Part shown: positions 1-7,709 of the stretch, piece after piece
Position numbering within the stretch: the stretch's first letter is position 1
Layout: each line of letters begins with the position of its first letter
Made by a program: the position numbers and the translations under genes
The notes under the pieces: generated by a model
The model's database searches: none
Seen by the model: only the letters and a program-made list of their open reading frames with translations
What the model was told of the DNA's origin: nothing
Assembly: GCA_964648505.1 (NCBI GenBank)
Contig: CAZYMI010000005.1
Location: 46,014-110,013 of the forward strand
Reading direction: 5' to 3'
Length of the DNA stretch: 64,000 nucleotides
Source: CAZYMI01 sp964648505
GTDB lineage: Bacteria; Pseudomonadota; Alphaproteobacteria; Micavibrionales; Micavibrionaceae

Positions 1-1181
1 TTAAGGAAGAAGATAGCCGCATTCAAGTTGAAACGCTGGAAAAGAATGCGGCTCAGTTTGGTATTACACATTTTGGCATGACCGATAAAAGACAGGGTAT
101 TGTTCATGTGATCGGCCCCGAACAGGGATTCACTCTGCCCGGCATGACCATTGTTTGTGGCGACAGCCACACATCCACCCATGGCGCTTTTGGTGCGCTT
201 GCGTTTGGTATTGGCACCTCTGAAGTTGAACATGTTCTGGCCACGCAAACGCTTATCCAAAGGCCGGCAAAATCTATGCGCATTCGCGTTGAAGGCAAAC
301 GACCCGTTGGCGTTACTGCGAAAGACATCATACTCGCTATTATCGGCAAAATAGGCACAGCAGGCGGAACAGGCTATGTGATCGAATACGCAGGGGAAGC
401 GATATCTGATCTTTCTATGGAAGGTCGCATGACAATTTGCAACATGTCTATTGAAGCAGGCGCACGCGCTGGCCTTATCGCACCAGATGAAAAAACATTT
501 GCCTATATCAAAGGACGCCCACTGGCGCCTAAAAATGCAGATTGGGACAAAGCATTAGCTTATTGGTCTTCCCTGCCCTCTGACCTCAACGCCATCTACG
601 ACAAAGAAGTCGTTCTGCAAGCGCAAGATATTGCCCCCCAAATCACATGGGGAACATCGCCTCAAGACGTACTACCAATCACAAGTGAAATTCCAGATCC
701 AAAAACTATTCAAGATGAAAATATACGCAATTCAATGATACGGGCATTGGATTATATGGGTCTTAAGGCCGGAACAAAATTAAAAGATATTCCAATCGAT
801 AAGGTTTTTATTGGTTCATGCACAAATGGACGAATTGAAGATTTGCGTGAAGTTGCAAAAATTGTATCGGGCAAAAAAGTTTCTGGTCATGTTTACGCGA
901 TGATTGTTCCAGGTTCAGGCCTTGTGAAAGAACAAGCCGAAAGTGAAGGCTTGGACAAAGTTTTTAAAGAAAGCGGCTTTGATTGGCGTGAACCGGGCTG
1001 CTCCATGTGCCTTGCAATGAATAGCGATAAATTAAAACCAGGGGAAAGATGCGCTTCAACATCAAATCGTAATTTTGAAGGCCGTCAGGGCCGTGGTGGG
1101 CGTACACATCTGATGAGCCCCGCCATGGCTGCAGCTGCTGCGATTAATGGTAAACTCTCAGATGTCAGGGAGATGATTTGA
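1..1181 (+). CDS. leuC: 3-isopropylmalate dehydratase large subunit (5' truncated by window edge)
   Basis: This is the large, [4Fe-4S]-carrying subunit of isopropylmalate isomerase, which converts 2- to 3-isopropylmalate in leucine biosynthesis. The frame is open from base 3 with no start in view, so the N-terminus lies outside the window; the ATG at 78 is internal. Aconitase-family signatures are visible: GDSHTSTHGAFGALAFGIG, the cluster ligand in GSCTNGR, and the paired cysteines in GCSMCLAMN. The C-terminus (SDVREMI) is a normal LeuC ending. leuD follows almost without a gap and leuB overlaps leuD, so the three form one operon. Family assignment is secure. Confidence 0.97.
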   Translation, partial: KEEDSRIQVETLEKNAAQFGITHFGMTDKRQGIVHVIGPEQGFTLPGMTIVCGDSHTSTHGAFGALAFGIGTSEVEHVLATQTLIQRPAKSMRIRVEGKRPVGVTAKDIILAIIGKIGTAGGTGYVIEYAGEAISDLSMEGRMTICNMSIEAGARAGLIAPDEKTFAYIKGRPLAPKNADWDKALAYWSSLPSDLNAIYDKEVVLQAQDIAPQITWGTSPQDVLPITSEIPDPKTIQDENIRNSMIRALDYMGLKAGTKLKDIPIDKVFIGSCTNGRIEDLREVAKIVSGKKVSGHVYAMIVPGSGLVKEQAESEGLDKVFKESGFDWREPGCSMCLAMNSDKLKPGERCASTSNRNFEGRQGRGGRTHLMSPAMAAAAAINGKLSDVREMI

Positions 1182-1183
1182 AC

Positions 1184-1804
1184 ATGGAAAAATTTATAAA
1201 ACTGACAGGCATTGCAGCCCCCCTGCCCATCACAAATGTTGATACAGATATGATTATTCCAAAACAATTTTTAACCACTATAGAACGCAAAGGACTTGCT
1301 AAAGGACTGTTCTATGAAATGCGATACGACCAAAACGGCAAAAAGATAGACAACTTTATTTTGCACAACCCCGCCTATTCTAAAGCCCAGATATTAATCG
1401 CCGGAGATAATTTTGGCTGCGGGTCTTCGCGCGAACATGCGCCATGGGCCTTGCTGGATTACGGATTTCGGTGCGTCATATCGTCAAGCTTTGCGGATAT
1501 CTTTTACAATAACTGCTTTAAAAACGGCATTTTACCAATCGTTTTGCCAAAAGAAAATGCTGAAGCTCTTTTAAAAGATGTCACAGATAATCCGGGCGCA
1601 GAAATAACAATTGATCTGGAACAGCAAACCATTACACGGGGCAATAAACATATATTTAAATTCGATATCGATCCTTTTCGCAAACATTGCCTGATGCATG
1701 CGCTTGACGATATTGGGATGACGCTTGAAAAATCATCGCATATCGATGATTTTGAGCGCACTCTCCAATCGCAGAAACCTTGGCTGATAAAGGCGTCATC
1801 ATGA
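1184..1804 (+). CDS. leuD: 3-isopropylmalate dehydratase small subunit
   Basis: This small subunit completes isopropylmalate isomerase with LeuC. The protein is 206 residues and carries the LeuD hallmarks VDTDMIIPKQF near the N-terminus and GDNFGCGSSREHAPWAL in the middle, where the swivel domain contacts substrate. I chose the ATG at 1184 because a GGGAG lies about 11 bases upstream. An in-frame TTG at 1178 overlaps the leuC stop and would add two residues. The 3' end overlaps the leuB start by 4 bases (ATGA at 1801-1804), which suggests translational coupling. Confidence 0.97.
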   Translation: MEKFIKLTGIAAPLPITNVDTDMIIPKQFLTTIERKGLAKGLFYEMRYDQNGKKIDNFILHNPAYSKAQILIAGDNFGCGSSREHAPWALLDYGFRCVISSSFADIFYNNCFKNGILPIVLPKENAEALLKDVTDNPGAEITIDLEQQTITRGNKHIFKFDIDPFRKHCLMHALDDIGMTLEKSSHIDDFERTLQSQKPWLIKASS

Positions 1805-2919
1805 CCAGATACTCACTTCTTCTTTTACCTGGCGATGGCATCGGCATTGAAGTGGTGGCAGAGGTTAAAAAAGTTATTGGCTGGATAGAAAAATTCAAAG
1901 GCCTAAAATTTACTTTGCATGAAGATAAAATTGGCGGCGCAGCCATTGATGCTTTTGGCACCCCTTTACGCGAAGAAACTGTTGAGATGGCGAAATCTGT
2001 TGATGCCGTTATGCTGGGAGCTGTTGGCGGCCCACAGTGGGATCAGGTTGATTATGCTATTCGCCCCGAAGCAGGCTTACTGAAAATCCGAAAAGATTTA
2101 GGTTTGTTTGCAAACCTGCGTCCTGCCATTGTTTTTGACGCTTTAATAGATGCATCAACCTTAAAGCCAGATATTATTAAAGGGTTGGATATTCTGATTA
2201 TTCGTGAACTGACAGGCGGTATTTACTTTGGTGAACCGCGCGGCATTTTTGATATAGGCAATGGCTTGCGTAAGGGGATCAACACACAAGTTTATACCAC
2301 GCCTGAAATTCACCGTGTTGCAGCTGTTGCTTTTGAAATGGCACGAAAACGCAGTAACAAGGTAACATCAGCCGAAAAAGCAAATGTGATGGACAGCGGA
2401 AAATTATGGCGTGAAGAAATAACCACGCTTCACGCGCAGCATTATAGCGATATTAAACTGGAACATATGTATGCCGATAACATGGCTATGCAGCTTCTAA
2501 AAAACCCAAAACAATTTGATGTTATTGTTACCGATAATCTTTTTGGCGATATTTTATCAGATGAAGCGGCGATGCTAACAGGCTCACTAGGCATGCTGCC
2601 TTCTGCATCGCTTGGCGCACCGCTTAATACAGGGAAGCGTCACGCACTTTATGAACCTGTACATGGTTCAGCCCCTGATATTGCAGGTAAAAACATAGCC
2701 AATCCACTTGCCACGATTTTATCATTTGCCATGTGCTTGCGTTATTCACTTAATCAAGGGGATCTTGCCACGCAGCTTGAGCAATCTGTCCAGCGCGTTT
2801 TAGCAAAAGGATTCCGTACATCTGACATTATGGCCGAAGGCTGCACCAAACTGACAACTTCAGATATGGGCAACGCCGTGATTAACGATCTTACACAAAC
2901 CCTTGAAAAGGCAGCATAA
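1801..2919 (+). CDS. leuB: 3-isopropylmalate dehydrogenase
   Basis: The enzyme oxidatively decarboxylates 3-isopropylmalate with NAD+ in the third step of leucine synthesis. The 372-residue protein has the expected length and shows LLPGDGIGIEV at the N-terminus, the isocitrate/isopropylmalate dehydrogenase signature around TDNLFGDILSDEAAMLTGS, and the substrate-binding RELTGGIYFG. The ATG at 1801 overlaps the leuD stop; a longer in-frame reading from 1780 is less likely. It is the last leucine gene here. nfeD begins two bases after its stop, so it may be cotranscribed. Confidence 0.97.
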   Translation: MTRYSLLLLPGDGIGIEVVAEVKKVIGWIEKFKGLKFTLHEDKIGGAAIDAFGTPLREETVEMAKSVDAVMLGAVGGPQWDQVDYAIRPEAGLLKIRKDLGLFANLRPAIVFDALIDASTLKPDIIKGLDILIIRELTGGIYFGEPRGIFDIGNGLRKGINTQVYTTPEIHRVAAVAFEMARKRSNKVTSAEKANVMDSGKLWREEITTLHAQHYSDIKLEHMYADNMAMQLLKNPKQFDVIVTDNLFGDILSDEAAMLTGSLGMLPSASLGAPLNTGKRHALYEPVHGSAPDIAGKNIANPLATILSFAMCLRYSLNQGDLATQLEQSVQRVLAKGFRTSDIMAEGCTKLTTSDMGNAVINDLTQTLEKAA

Positions 2920-2920
2920 C

Positions 2921-3370
2921 ATGACACCTGGTGAAATCAGCCTGCTATTACTTGTTATAGGCGGCATCTTTTTATTCCTTGAATTATTCCTGCCCTCATT
3001 TGGCGTTATTGGCTTCATTGGCCTTTTATTTACTGTGCTTGGGCTTGGTACTTATAGTCATCATGGCGTTTATCAGGCCGTTATAAATAACTGGGACTGG
3101 TTGGCTATACTCACCTTTATAGGCATTCTTATTGGCCTTACGATCGCTTACATTGCGTATCGCACCAACCGTATCAAGCCCATGACAGGGCGCGAAGACC
3201 TTGTTGCAAAAGAAGTTGAAATTCTAGAATGGTCACAAACATCTGGTAAAGTCTCGGTTGAAGGCGAGATATGGTCTGCCTTCTCTGATGAAGTTTTTGA
3301 ATTTAATAAGGGCGACCGCGTTTACATCGCCCAAGTTAAAAACCTAACCCTACGCATTATCCCCAAATAA
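2921..3370 (+). CDS. NfeD family membrane protein (short form)
   Basis: A 149-residue protein with two to three hydrophobic segments in the first 90 residues and a C-terminal region of about 60 residues matching the OB-fold of NfeD proteins (TGREDLVAKEVEIL... GDRVYIAQV). It lacks the ClpP-like protease domain of long NfeD proteins. NfeD partners stomatin/SPFH proteins in membrane quality control, and the next gene is exactly such a protein, 11 bases downstream. I chose the ATG at 2921, just after the leuB stop. The in-frame start at 2903 would run into leuB. Confidence 0.88.
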   Translation: MTPGEISLLLLVIGGIFLFLELFLPSFGVIGFIGLLFTVLGLGTYSHHGVYQAVINNWDWLAILTFIGILIGLTIAYIAYRTNRIKPMTGREDLVAKEVEILEWSQTSGKVSVEGEIWSAFSDEVFEFNKGDRVYIAQVKNLTLRIIPK

Positions 3371-3381
3371 GGAGAATATCT

Positions 3382-4131
3382 ATGGAGTTACTACCAATAC
3401 TGCTTTTTCTTGCATTTGTTTACGCCGCAAGTTCGATTAAAATTATTAAAGAATTTGAACGCGGGGTTATTTATACCCTTGGAAAATACACAAGCACCAT
3501 CGAACCTGGTGTGCGGTTTATTTTTGCGCCTTTTCAGACAATTTCGCGTATTGATATGCGCGTTCGGGTTGAAGATGTACCCCCTCAGGATGTGATCAGC
3601 AAAGACAATGTCTCGGTGCGTGTTTCTGCTGTGGTATATTACCGTGTAATTGACCCGTCTTATGCCATTAACCGGGTGCAGAATTTCTATCAGGCCACAT
3701 CTGAACTGGCGCAAACAACCTTACGTTCCGTGCTTGGTGGCCATGAACTTGATGAAATTCTTGAAAAACGCGAAAAATTAAATGCAAATCTTCAAGAAAT
3801 ACTTGATCACCAGACGGAAAGCTGGGGCGTTAAGGTAACGGGCGTTCAAATCAAACAAATCGATCTTGACCCATCCATGATCCGCGCCATTGCCAAACAA
3901 GCTGAGGCAGAGCGCGAACGCCGTGCAAAAATCATTAATGCTGAAGGGGAAATGCAGGCCGCTCAAAAGCTTGATGAAGCATCCTTCATCCTTGCTAAAC
4001 GCCCGGAGACGATGCAGCTTCGCTATCTAGGAACGTTACAAGAATTTGCAAGCCAGGGAAAATCAACCACAGTGGTACTGCCTATGCCACTTGATATGCT
4101 TAAAGCCGGGCTTGATAAAATTACTAAATAA
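3382..4131 (+). CDS. SPFH/stomatin-like (slipin) protein
   Basis: A 249-residue band-7/SPFH protein with one N-terminal hydrophobic anchor (LLPILLFLAFVYAAS), the stomatin segment IIKEFERGVIYTLGKY, an SPFH core, and a charged helical stretch AKQAEAERERRAKIINAEGE typical of slipins. Such proteins oligomerise at the membrane with NfeD partners. A clean GGAG at 3371-3374 precedes the ATG. The gene is followed by a strong hairpin terminator, so it is probably the last gene of the leu-nfeD transcript. The role in this organism is unknown. Confidence 0.9.
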   Translation: MELLPILLFLAFVYAASSIKIIKEFERGVIYTLGKYTSTIEPGVRFIFAPFQTISRIDMRVRVEDVPPQDVISKDNVSVRVSAVVYYRVIDPSYAINRVQNFYQATSELAQTTLRSVLGGHELDEILEKREKLNANLQEILDHQTESWGVKVTGVQIKQIDLDPSMIRAIAKQAEAERERRAKIINAEGEMQAAQKLDEASFILAKRPETMQLRYLGTLQEFASQGKSTTVVLPMPLDMLKAGLDKITK

Positions 4132-4195
4132 GCAAGATCATCAGGCGTGTGACAACAAAATAAATCTTACGCGCATCTAAATCCAGAACATAAAA

Positions 4196-4226
4196 AAGCC
4201 CCCTGAGAAAGCTCAGGGGGCTTTTG
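4196..4226. terminator. Rho-independent terminator, probably bidirectional
   Basis: A perfect 12-bp stem pairs 4196-4207 with 4212-4223 around an AAAG loop. It is flanked by an A-run on the left and TTTT on the right. It sits between the convergent stomatin-like gene and the prepilin gene and can serve both. Confidence 0.9.
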
Positions 4227-4240
4227 TTTACGATACTAAA

Positions 4241-5026
4241 TTAGTTTTGGATTTTAGCGTAGAAATCACAAACCGCAGCTGTGTTTGCTGTGTCATACAA
4301 AACACCGTTAGCACATCCGGTTGGACCTGCTGGTGCGCCTGCACCACGCAATGTCCCCGAGTTTGGCGCACCGTCATCAAGCTTCAGATCCATCTGCTGA
4401 ACATCTAATGGTCTTAACTGAGAGTTGGTACCAACATCATCCGCAGAAGAGCTTCTGGATGACAGGTAATGACCAGGAACAGCAGCAACCGTACCTGTTT
4501 GGGCAGGTAAAACACCACCAGCATGGTAGCCCATTCCGTAGCCCGAACGGCCTAAGGATGTTTCAAGCAAACCATCACCATATGAAGATGTGGCACCAGT
4601 GTTGATATTGATACCAGATATCAAGTCAGCAACAGCAAGATGCTGGAAGAAGCCTTTGTTTTCATTAACAAAACCAGCGCCTGCAGCTTGGTTTACAGGA
4701 GATTCGTTAATGCGGCCGTCTCCTCTTGTTGCTGTACCAGCGTTCGCTTCAGATTCTCCGCATGGTGTGCCTGTCGCACAGTTTGGAAGACGCGTTCTGA
4801 CGTTTGGAAGATCGCCTGGCAAAAAGCGGTAATTATCCCGGAAAGTTGTTGTCGCGGCGTCCAAAGACCTAATTTGACCGATGGTCGCTTTAACACGGGC
4901 GTTTGAGATCAACTCAGCTCCTTTTAAAAGACCTGTGATGAGCAAGCCGATAATAACAAGAACGATCGCCAATTCGACGAGGGTAAACCCTCGTTCACCT
5001 GAGCGAGATAAAGGTAATGATGACAT
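4241..5026 (-). CDS. Type IV prepilin-like protein
   Basis: A 261-residue protein with a short class III signal: leader MSSLPLSRSGERG, then a cleavage/methylation site before FTLVELAIVLVIIGLL, with Glu at mature position 5. The rest is Gly/Ala/Ser-rich. A C-terminal pair of cysteines (in TGCANGV and AAVCDFY) could form the pilin D-region disulfide. An earlier Cys pair lies in NCATGTPCG. I chose the ATG at 5026 because AGGAG lies 6 bases upstream. It sits at the 3' end of the pilus locus but is separated from it by a terminator, so it probably has its own promoter. It is the only pilin-like gene in view and is likely the major pilin or pseudopilin. Confidence 0.88.
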   Translation of the reverse strand: MSSLPLSRSGERGFTLVELAIVLVIIGLLITGLLKGAELISNARVKATIGQIRSLDAATTTFRDNYRFLPGDLPNVRTRLPNCATGTPCGESEANAGTATRGDGRINESPVNQAAGAGFVNENKGFFQHLAVADLISGININTGATSSYGDGLLETSLGRSGYGMGYHAGGVLPAQTGTVAAVPGHYLSSRSSSADDVGTNSQLRPLDVQQMDLKLDDGAPNSGTLRGAGAPAGPTGCANGVLYDTANTAAVCDFYAKIQN

Positions 5027-5135
5027 GTAAACTCCTGATGGTTGGTTGATAGAGAACGTTAAAAACGAATCAAATTGTACATTGATTTTCAAATTCTCAC
5101 GATCCCCTTAGTCTCAGAATGACCTGATTTTATTA

Positions 5136-5172
5136 ATAAAAGATTGAAGAAAAACGCTTTGTTCTTTCAATC
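5136..5172 (-). terminator. Stem-loop terminator after the AraC-type gene
   Basis: On the minus strand an imperfect 10-bp hairpin (arms at 5162-5172 and 5142-5151, one bulged base) lies 2 bases past the AraC-type stop and is followed by TTTTATT. The run overlaps a perfect 14-bp palindrome at 5128-5141. It probably ends the upstream transcript and isolates the prepilin gene. Confidence 0.55.
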
Positions 5173-5174
5173 TG

Positions 5175-6203
5175 TCATGTTGAGGATATCTTTTGTTTAT
5201 CTAAGGAGTTTTCATCGCTTTTTCTGACCCGAAATTCAGAAGGCGAACATCCTGTCAGGTCCTTGAAAACCCTGTTAAACGATGCGAGAGAATTAAAACC
5301 AACGATTTCTGAAATTGTTTTAACAGGATCCTTAGTTTCCAGAAGCATTTTTTTGGCGACCTCTGTTCTATAATCATTTAGAAGCTGCGGCAAAGTTTTT
5401 CTAAACTTTATGTTAATGATTCTTGATATCTGAGCCTCCGCCAGATCGCATTCCTGCGCAAGATTCTTTCTACCATAACTGGGCTCCTGATAAACCTTAT
5501 CGATATCGAGTAAATTTTTTATTTTATCAGCGATCATTTCCTCAGCCTTACTGAGTTCAGATGTGGTAAAAAAGCGAGGTTCATGCAACGGAATGGATTG
5601 TGGATAAATTCTGAAAAGGACCGTGCCTGCCAAATACACAAAAGCCAGCCCCAAAACCGACCGCGCCATAAATCCCCCAAATGGCGCCAGCATAAAGGCC
5701 AGAAGCGCAGCAGAAATCACAAACAAAGACATACACAGCCAATATCTTTCCTTACCAGAAAATTTGCTGTCATACATTTGTGCAATTGATCGCCTTTGCG
5801 ACCACACGCCTAAAAGTGCAGATGCGCCAAATATAACACTCGATAAATTAAGATGCGCTGGATTGGACCAAAAAAAAGGAAGCGCAAAGCAATATCCCAT
5901 CAAAGGTATAAAATGTCGGCTTTCAGGTATCTGCCCCATAGAAAGCACCTGAAGCATAACCAAAGATGATAAAGGGACAACAAATCCCCATAATATGGTG
6001 CTTATAATGAATGGCCAATGGCCCGCTTCTTGCAGGATTGGTGCCGAAAAATCGCTGACAAAAGCAATAAATAATCCCATGAAAAACAACAGAGATAAAA
6101 AAGAAAGCTTAAAAGATCCTGAACGAAAAACGATATAGACAATAATCAATAAAGACTGGACCATGCCCAGCACAGATAAAAGCTGCAGCAATGAAAACGT
6201 CAT
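5175..6203 (-). CDS. AraC-family regulator with N-terminal membrane domain
   Basis: The 342-residue protein has about six to seven hydrophobic segments in its first 200 residues, then a cytoplasmic AraC/XylS-type double helix-turn-helix in the last 100 (ISEIVGFNSLASFNRVFKDLTGCSP...). Membrane-anchored AraC proteins of this plan are known and may sense an envelope signal, but the ligand is not evident. It starts with ATG overlapping the stop of the upstream gene (ATGA at 6200-6203), so it is coupled to the pilus locus. A role controlling pilus or pilin expression is inference from position. Confidence 0.85.
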   Translation of the reverse strand: MTFSLLQLLSVLGMVQSLLIIVYIVFRSGSFKLSFLSLLFFMGLFIAFVSDFSAPILQEAGHWPFIISTILWGFVVPLSSLVMLQVLSMGQIPESRHFIPLMGYCFALPFFWSNPAHLNLSSVIFGASALLGVWSQRRSIAQMYDSKFSGKERYWLCMSLFVISAALLAFMLAPFGGFMARSVLGLAFVYLAGTVLFRIYPQSIPLHEPRFFTTSELSKAEEMIADKIKNLLDIDKVYQEPSYGRKNLAQECDLAEAQISRIINIKFRKTLPQLLNDYRTEVAKKMLLETKDPVKTISEIVGFNSLASFNRVFKDLTGCSPSEFRVRKSDENSLDKQKISST

Positions 6204-6937
6204 GGGTCTACCCCCTTACAAACAGGATTGGTTTGACGTTCATATTCGTTTTGCAGCCTGTTACATAAAATATCGAATAGAAAATTTACTTCATGAGCAG
6301 GCAGTTTATCCCCTTCTGTTTTTAGCATCTGAATAATAAGGGCTTGGGCTGTCGCCTTATCACCCATGTCAGATTTGATAATAAGATTCATCTGCCGGGC
6401 CCAGACGGGTAAATTGACGGGCAGATTTGCAAGTTGCTCAGACAGATAAAGCGCTTTTTCAATGTTTCCCTGACGATGACGCGCTAAAAAAATTGCTTGG
6501 ACCAGCCATCGCCATTTTGCACTAACGCCACGCCTTCCCACTTCAGCCAAATAATCAATAACAGGGGTTAACTGCAAAGGGTTTTGCGTACTGCCAAAAT
6601 AATAGGCTGCCAAAAGAGGTACATAATTAGATTGCGAATCCATATTATCAAGAAGGTGAAACCACTGACCCAGCCTCTCAAAATCATAATCCTTAAGAGC
6701 TGTCGCGCGTCCGCCTTCATCGCCCATATTCTGCAAATCCATAGCATAAAGCCGGTAAGCAAATTGATCATCCCCTAGTGCGGAAAACGACGCACTCAGC
6801 CTATCTGGAACAGGGGGGGTGTTAATCCATTTTGCCTGCATAGGGCGCGAAATAAACCAGAAAACCAACTGCACAAGAATAGCCAAACATAAAAAAATAA
6901 TTGGATTTTTGTGCTTTTGACCAGACACAGGCAGCAT
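6200..6937 (-). CDS. Membrane-anchored protein of unknown function in pilus locus
   Basis: A 245-residue protein with one N-terminal transmembrane segment (IIFLCLAILVQLVFWFI) and a mostly helical extracytoplasmic part containing TPR-like pairs such as WLVQAIFLARHRQGNIEKALYLSEQL. I do not recognise the family. It starts at the last base of the permease gene stop and overlaps the AraC-type gene by 4 bases, so the three are translated as a unit. It could be an accessory subunit of the ABC permease or a sensor partner for the regulator; the sequence does not decide. Confidence 0.75.
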   Translation of the reverse strand: MLPVSGQKHKNPIIFLCLAILVQLVFWFISRPMQAKWINTPPVPDRLSASFSALGDDQFAYRLYAMDLQNMGDEGGRATALKDYDFERLGQWFHLLDNMDSQSNYVPLLAAYYFGSTQNPLQLTPVIDYLAEVGRRGVSAKWRWLVQAIFLARHRQGNIEKALYLSEQLANLPVNLPVWARQMNLIIKSDMGDKATAQALIIQMLKTEGDKLPAHEVNFLFDILCNRLQNEYERQTNPVCKGVDP

Positions 6938-7701
6938 CAGAATTGCCGCCTGATCAGGTCAAGATAAGCTGCAGATAAAATAACAGCAGAAAAAACAATT
7001 GTTTGCACAATTGCAAATACAAAACCTTCAAGACCTTGATGGCCATATATAAGCCATGATGTCTGCGTCATCAAATCAATCCGGGGAACAAGTGTTGATA
7101 TTCCTTCAACCAGATAAGATGCCCCTTTGAAGATTCCAAATTGCCCGCCGCGATCAATAATGCCCAGAACCTGCCCGATTAATCTGCACAAAACATAAAG
7201 ACCTATTGTTGCCATTGTACTTGCTGCCGCGCTCGGGATCACAAGCGCAAAAAACAAAGCGGCATTGACCATCATGATCGTTTCCATGCCAAGCGAGAAT
7301 CCCCAGAGCAGCAGGTCGTAATTTGGTAATTTGAAAGAGGAAAGCGCAATAACGCCTGTGATTAAAGCTGCAAACATCACAGACAAAAAAGCGAAGGCGA
7401 CAAAATGGGAAATTAAAAATGACAAGCGGCTTAACGGTCTGGAAAGCATAAAATCCACATCCCGCGAATCAAAAGATCGTCTGATGTGTAACACAGCAAA
7501 AAGCACAATTCCTAAAACGCAAACAAGGCGTAATGAGCCGGCTGCGTATACATTCACAAATTGAAATTTTTCAGAAATTGCCGCTGATCCCAAAAAAACA
7601 GACATAGAAGTTGCAAGAACAACCATCAGCGATAATCCAAGGACCACCTTATCCCTGACTGCTGCTTTCAGAATATAAGATACGATCTTGAAATTGATCA
7701 T
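6937..7701 (-). CDS. ABC-2 type transporter permease
   Basis: The 254-residue protein has about six membrane segments. The layout fits single-domain ABC-2 permeases: an amphipathic N-terminus (INFKIVSYILKAAVRDK), then SRPLSRLSFLISHFVAF after the second segment. There is no ATPase domain. The most plausible partner is the ATPase encoded at 13952-14701 in the same minus-strand locus, although five or more genes lie between them. The substrate is unknown. It overlaps the downstream gene by one base. Confidence 0.75.
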   Translation of the reverse strand: MINFKIVSYILKAAVRDKVVLGLSLMVVLATSMSVFLGSAAISEKFQFVNVYAAGSLRLVCVLGIVLFAVLHIRRSFDSRDVDFMLSRPLSRLSFLISHFVAFAFLSVMFAALITGVIALSSFKLPNYDLLLWGFSLGMETIMMVNAALFFALVIPSAAASTMATIGLYVLCRLIGQVLGIIDRGGQFGIFKGASYLVEGISTLVPRIDLMTQTSWLIYGHQGLEGFVFAIVQTIVFSAVILSAAYLDLIRRQF

Positions 7702-7709
7702 AACACTGC

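Noticed and set aside
4321..4906. Several long plus-strand frames opposite the prepilin gene
   Set aside because: They are shadows of the pilin gene, which has a signal peptide, ribosome site and terminator; none shows a family pattern.
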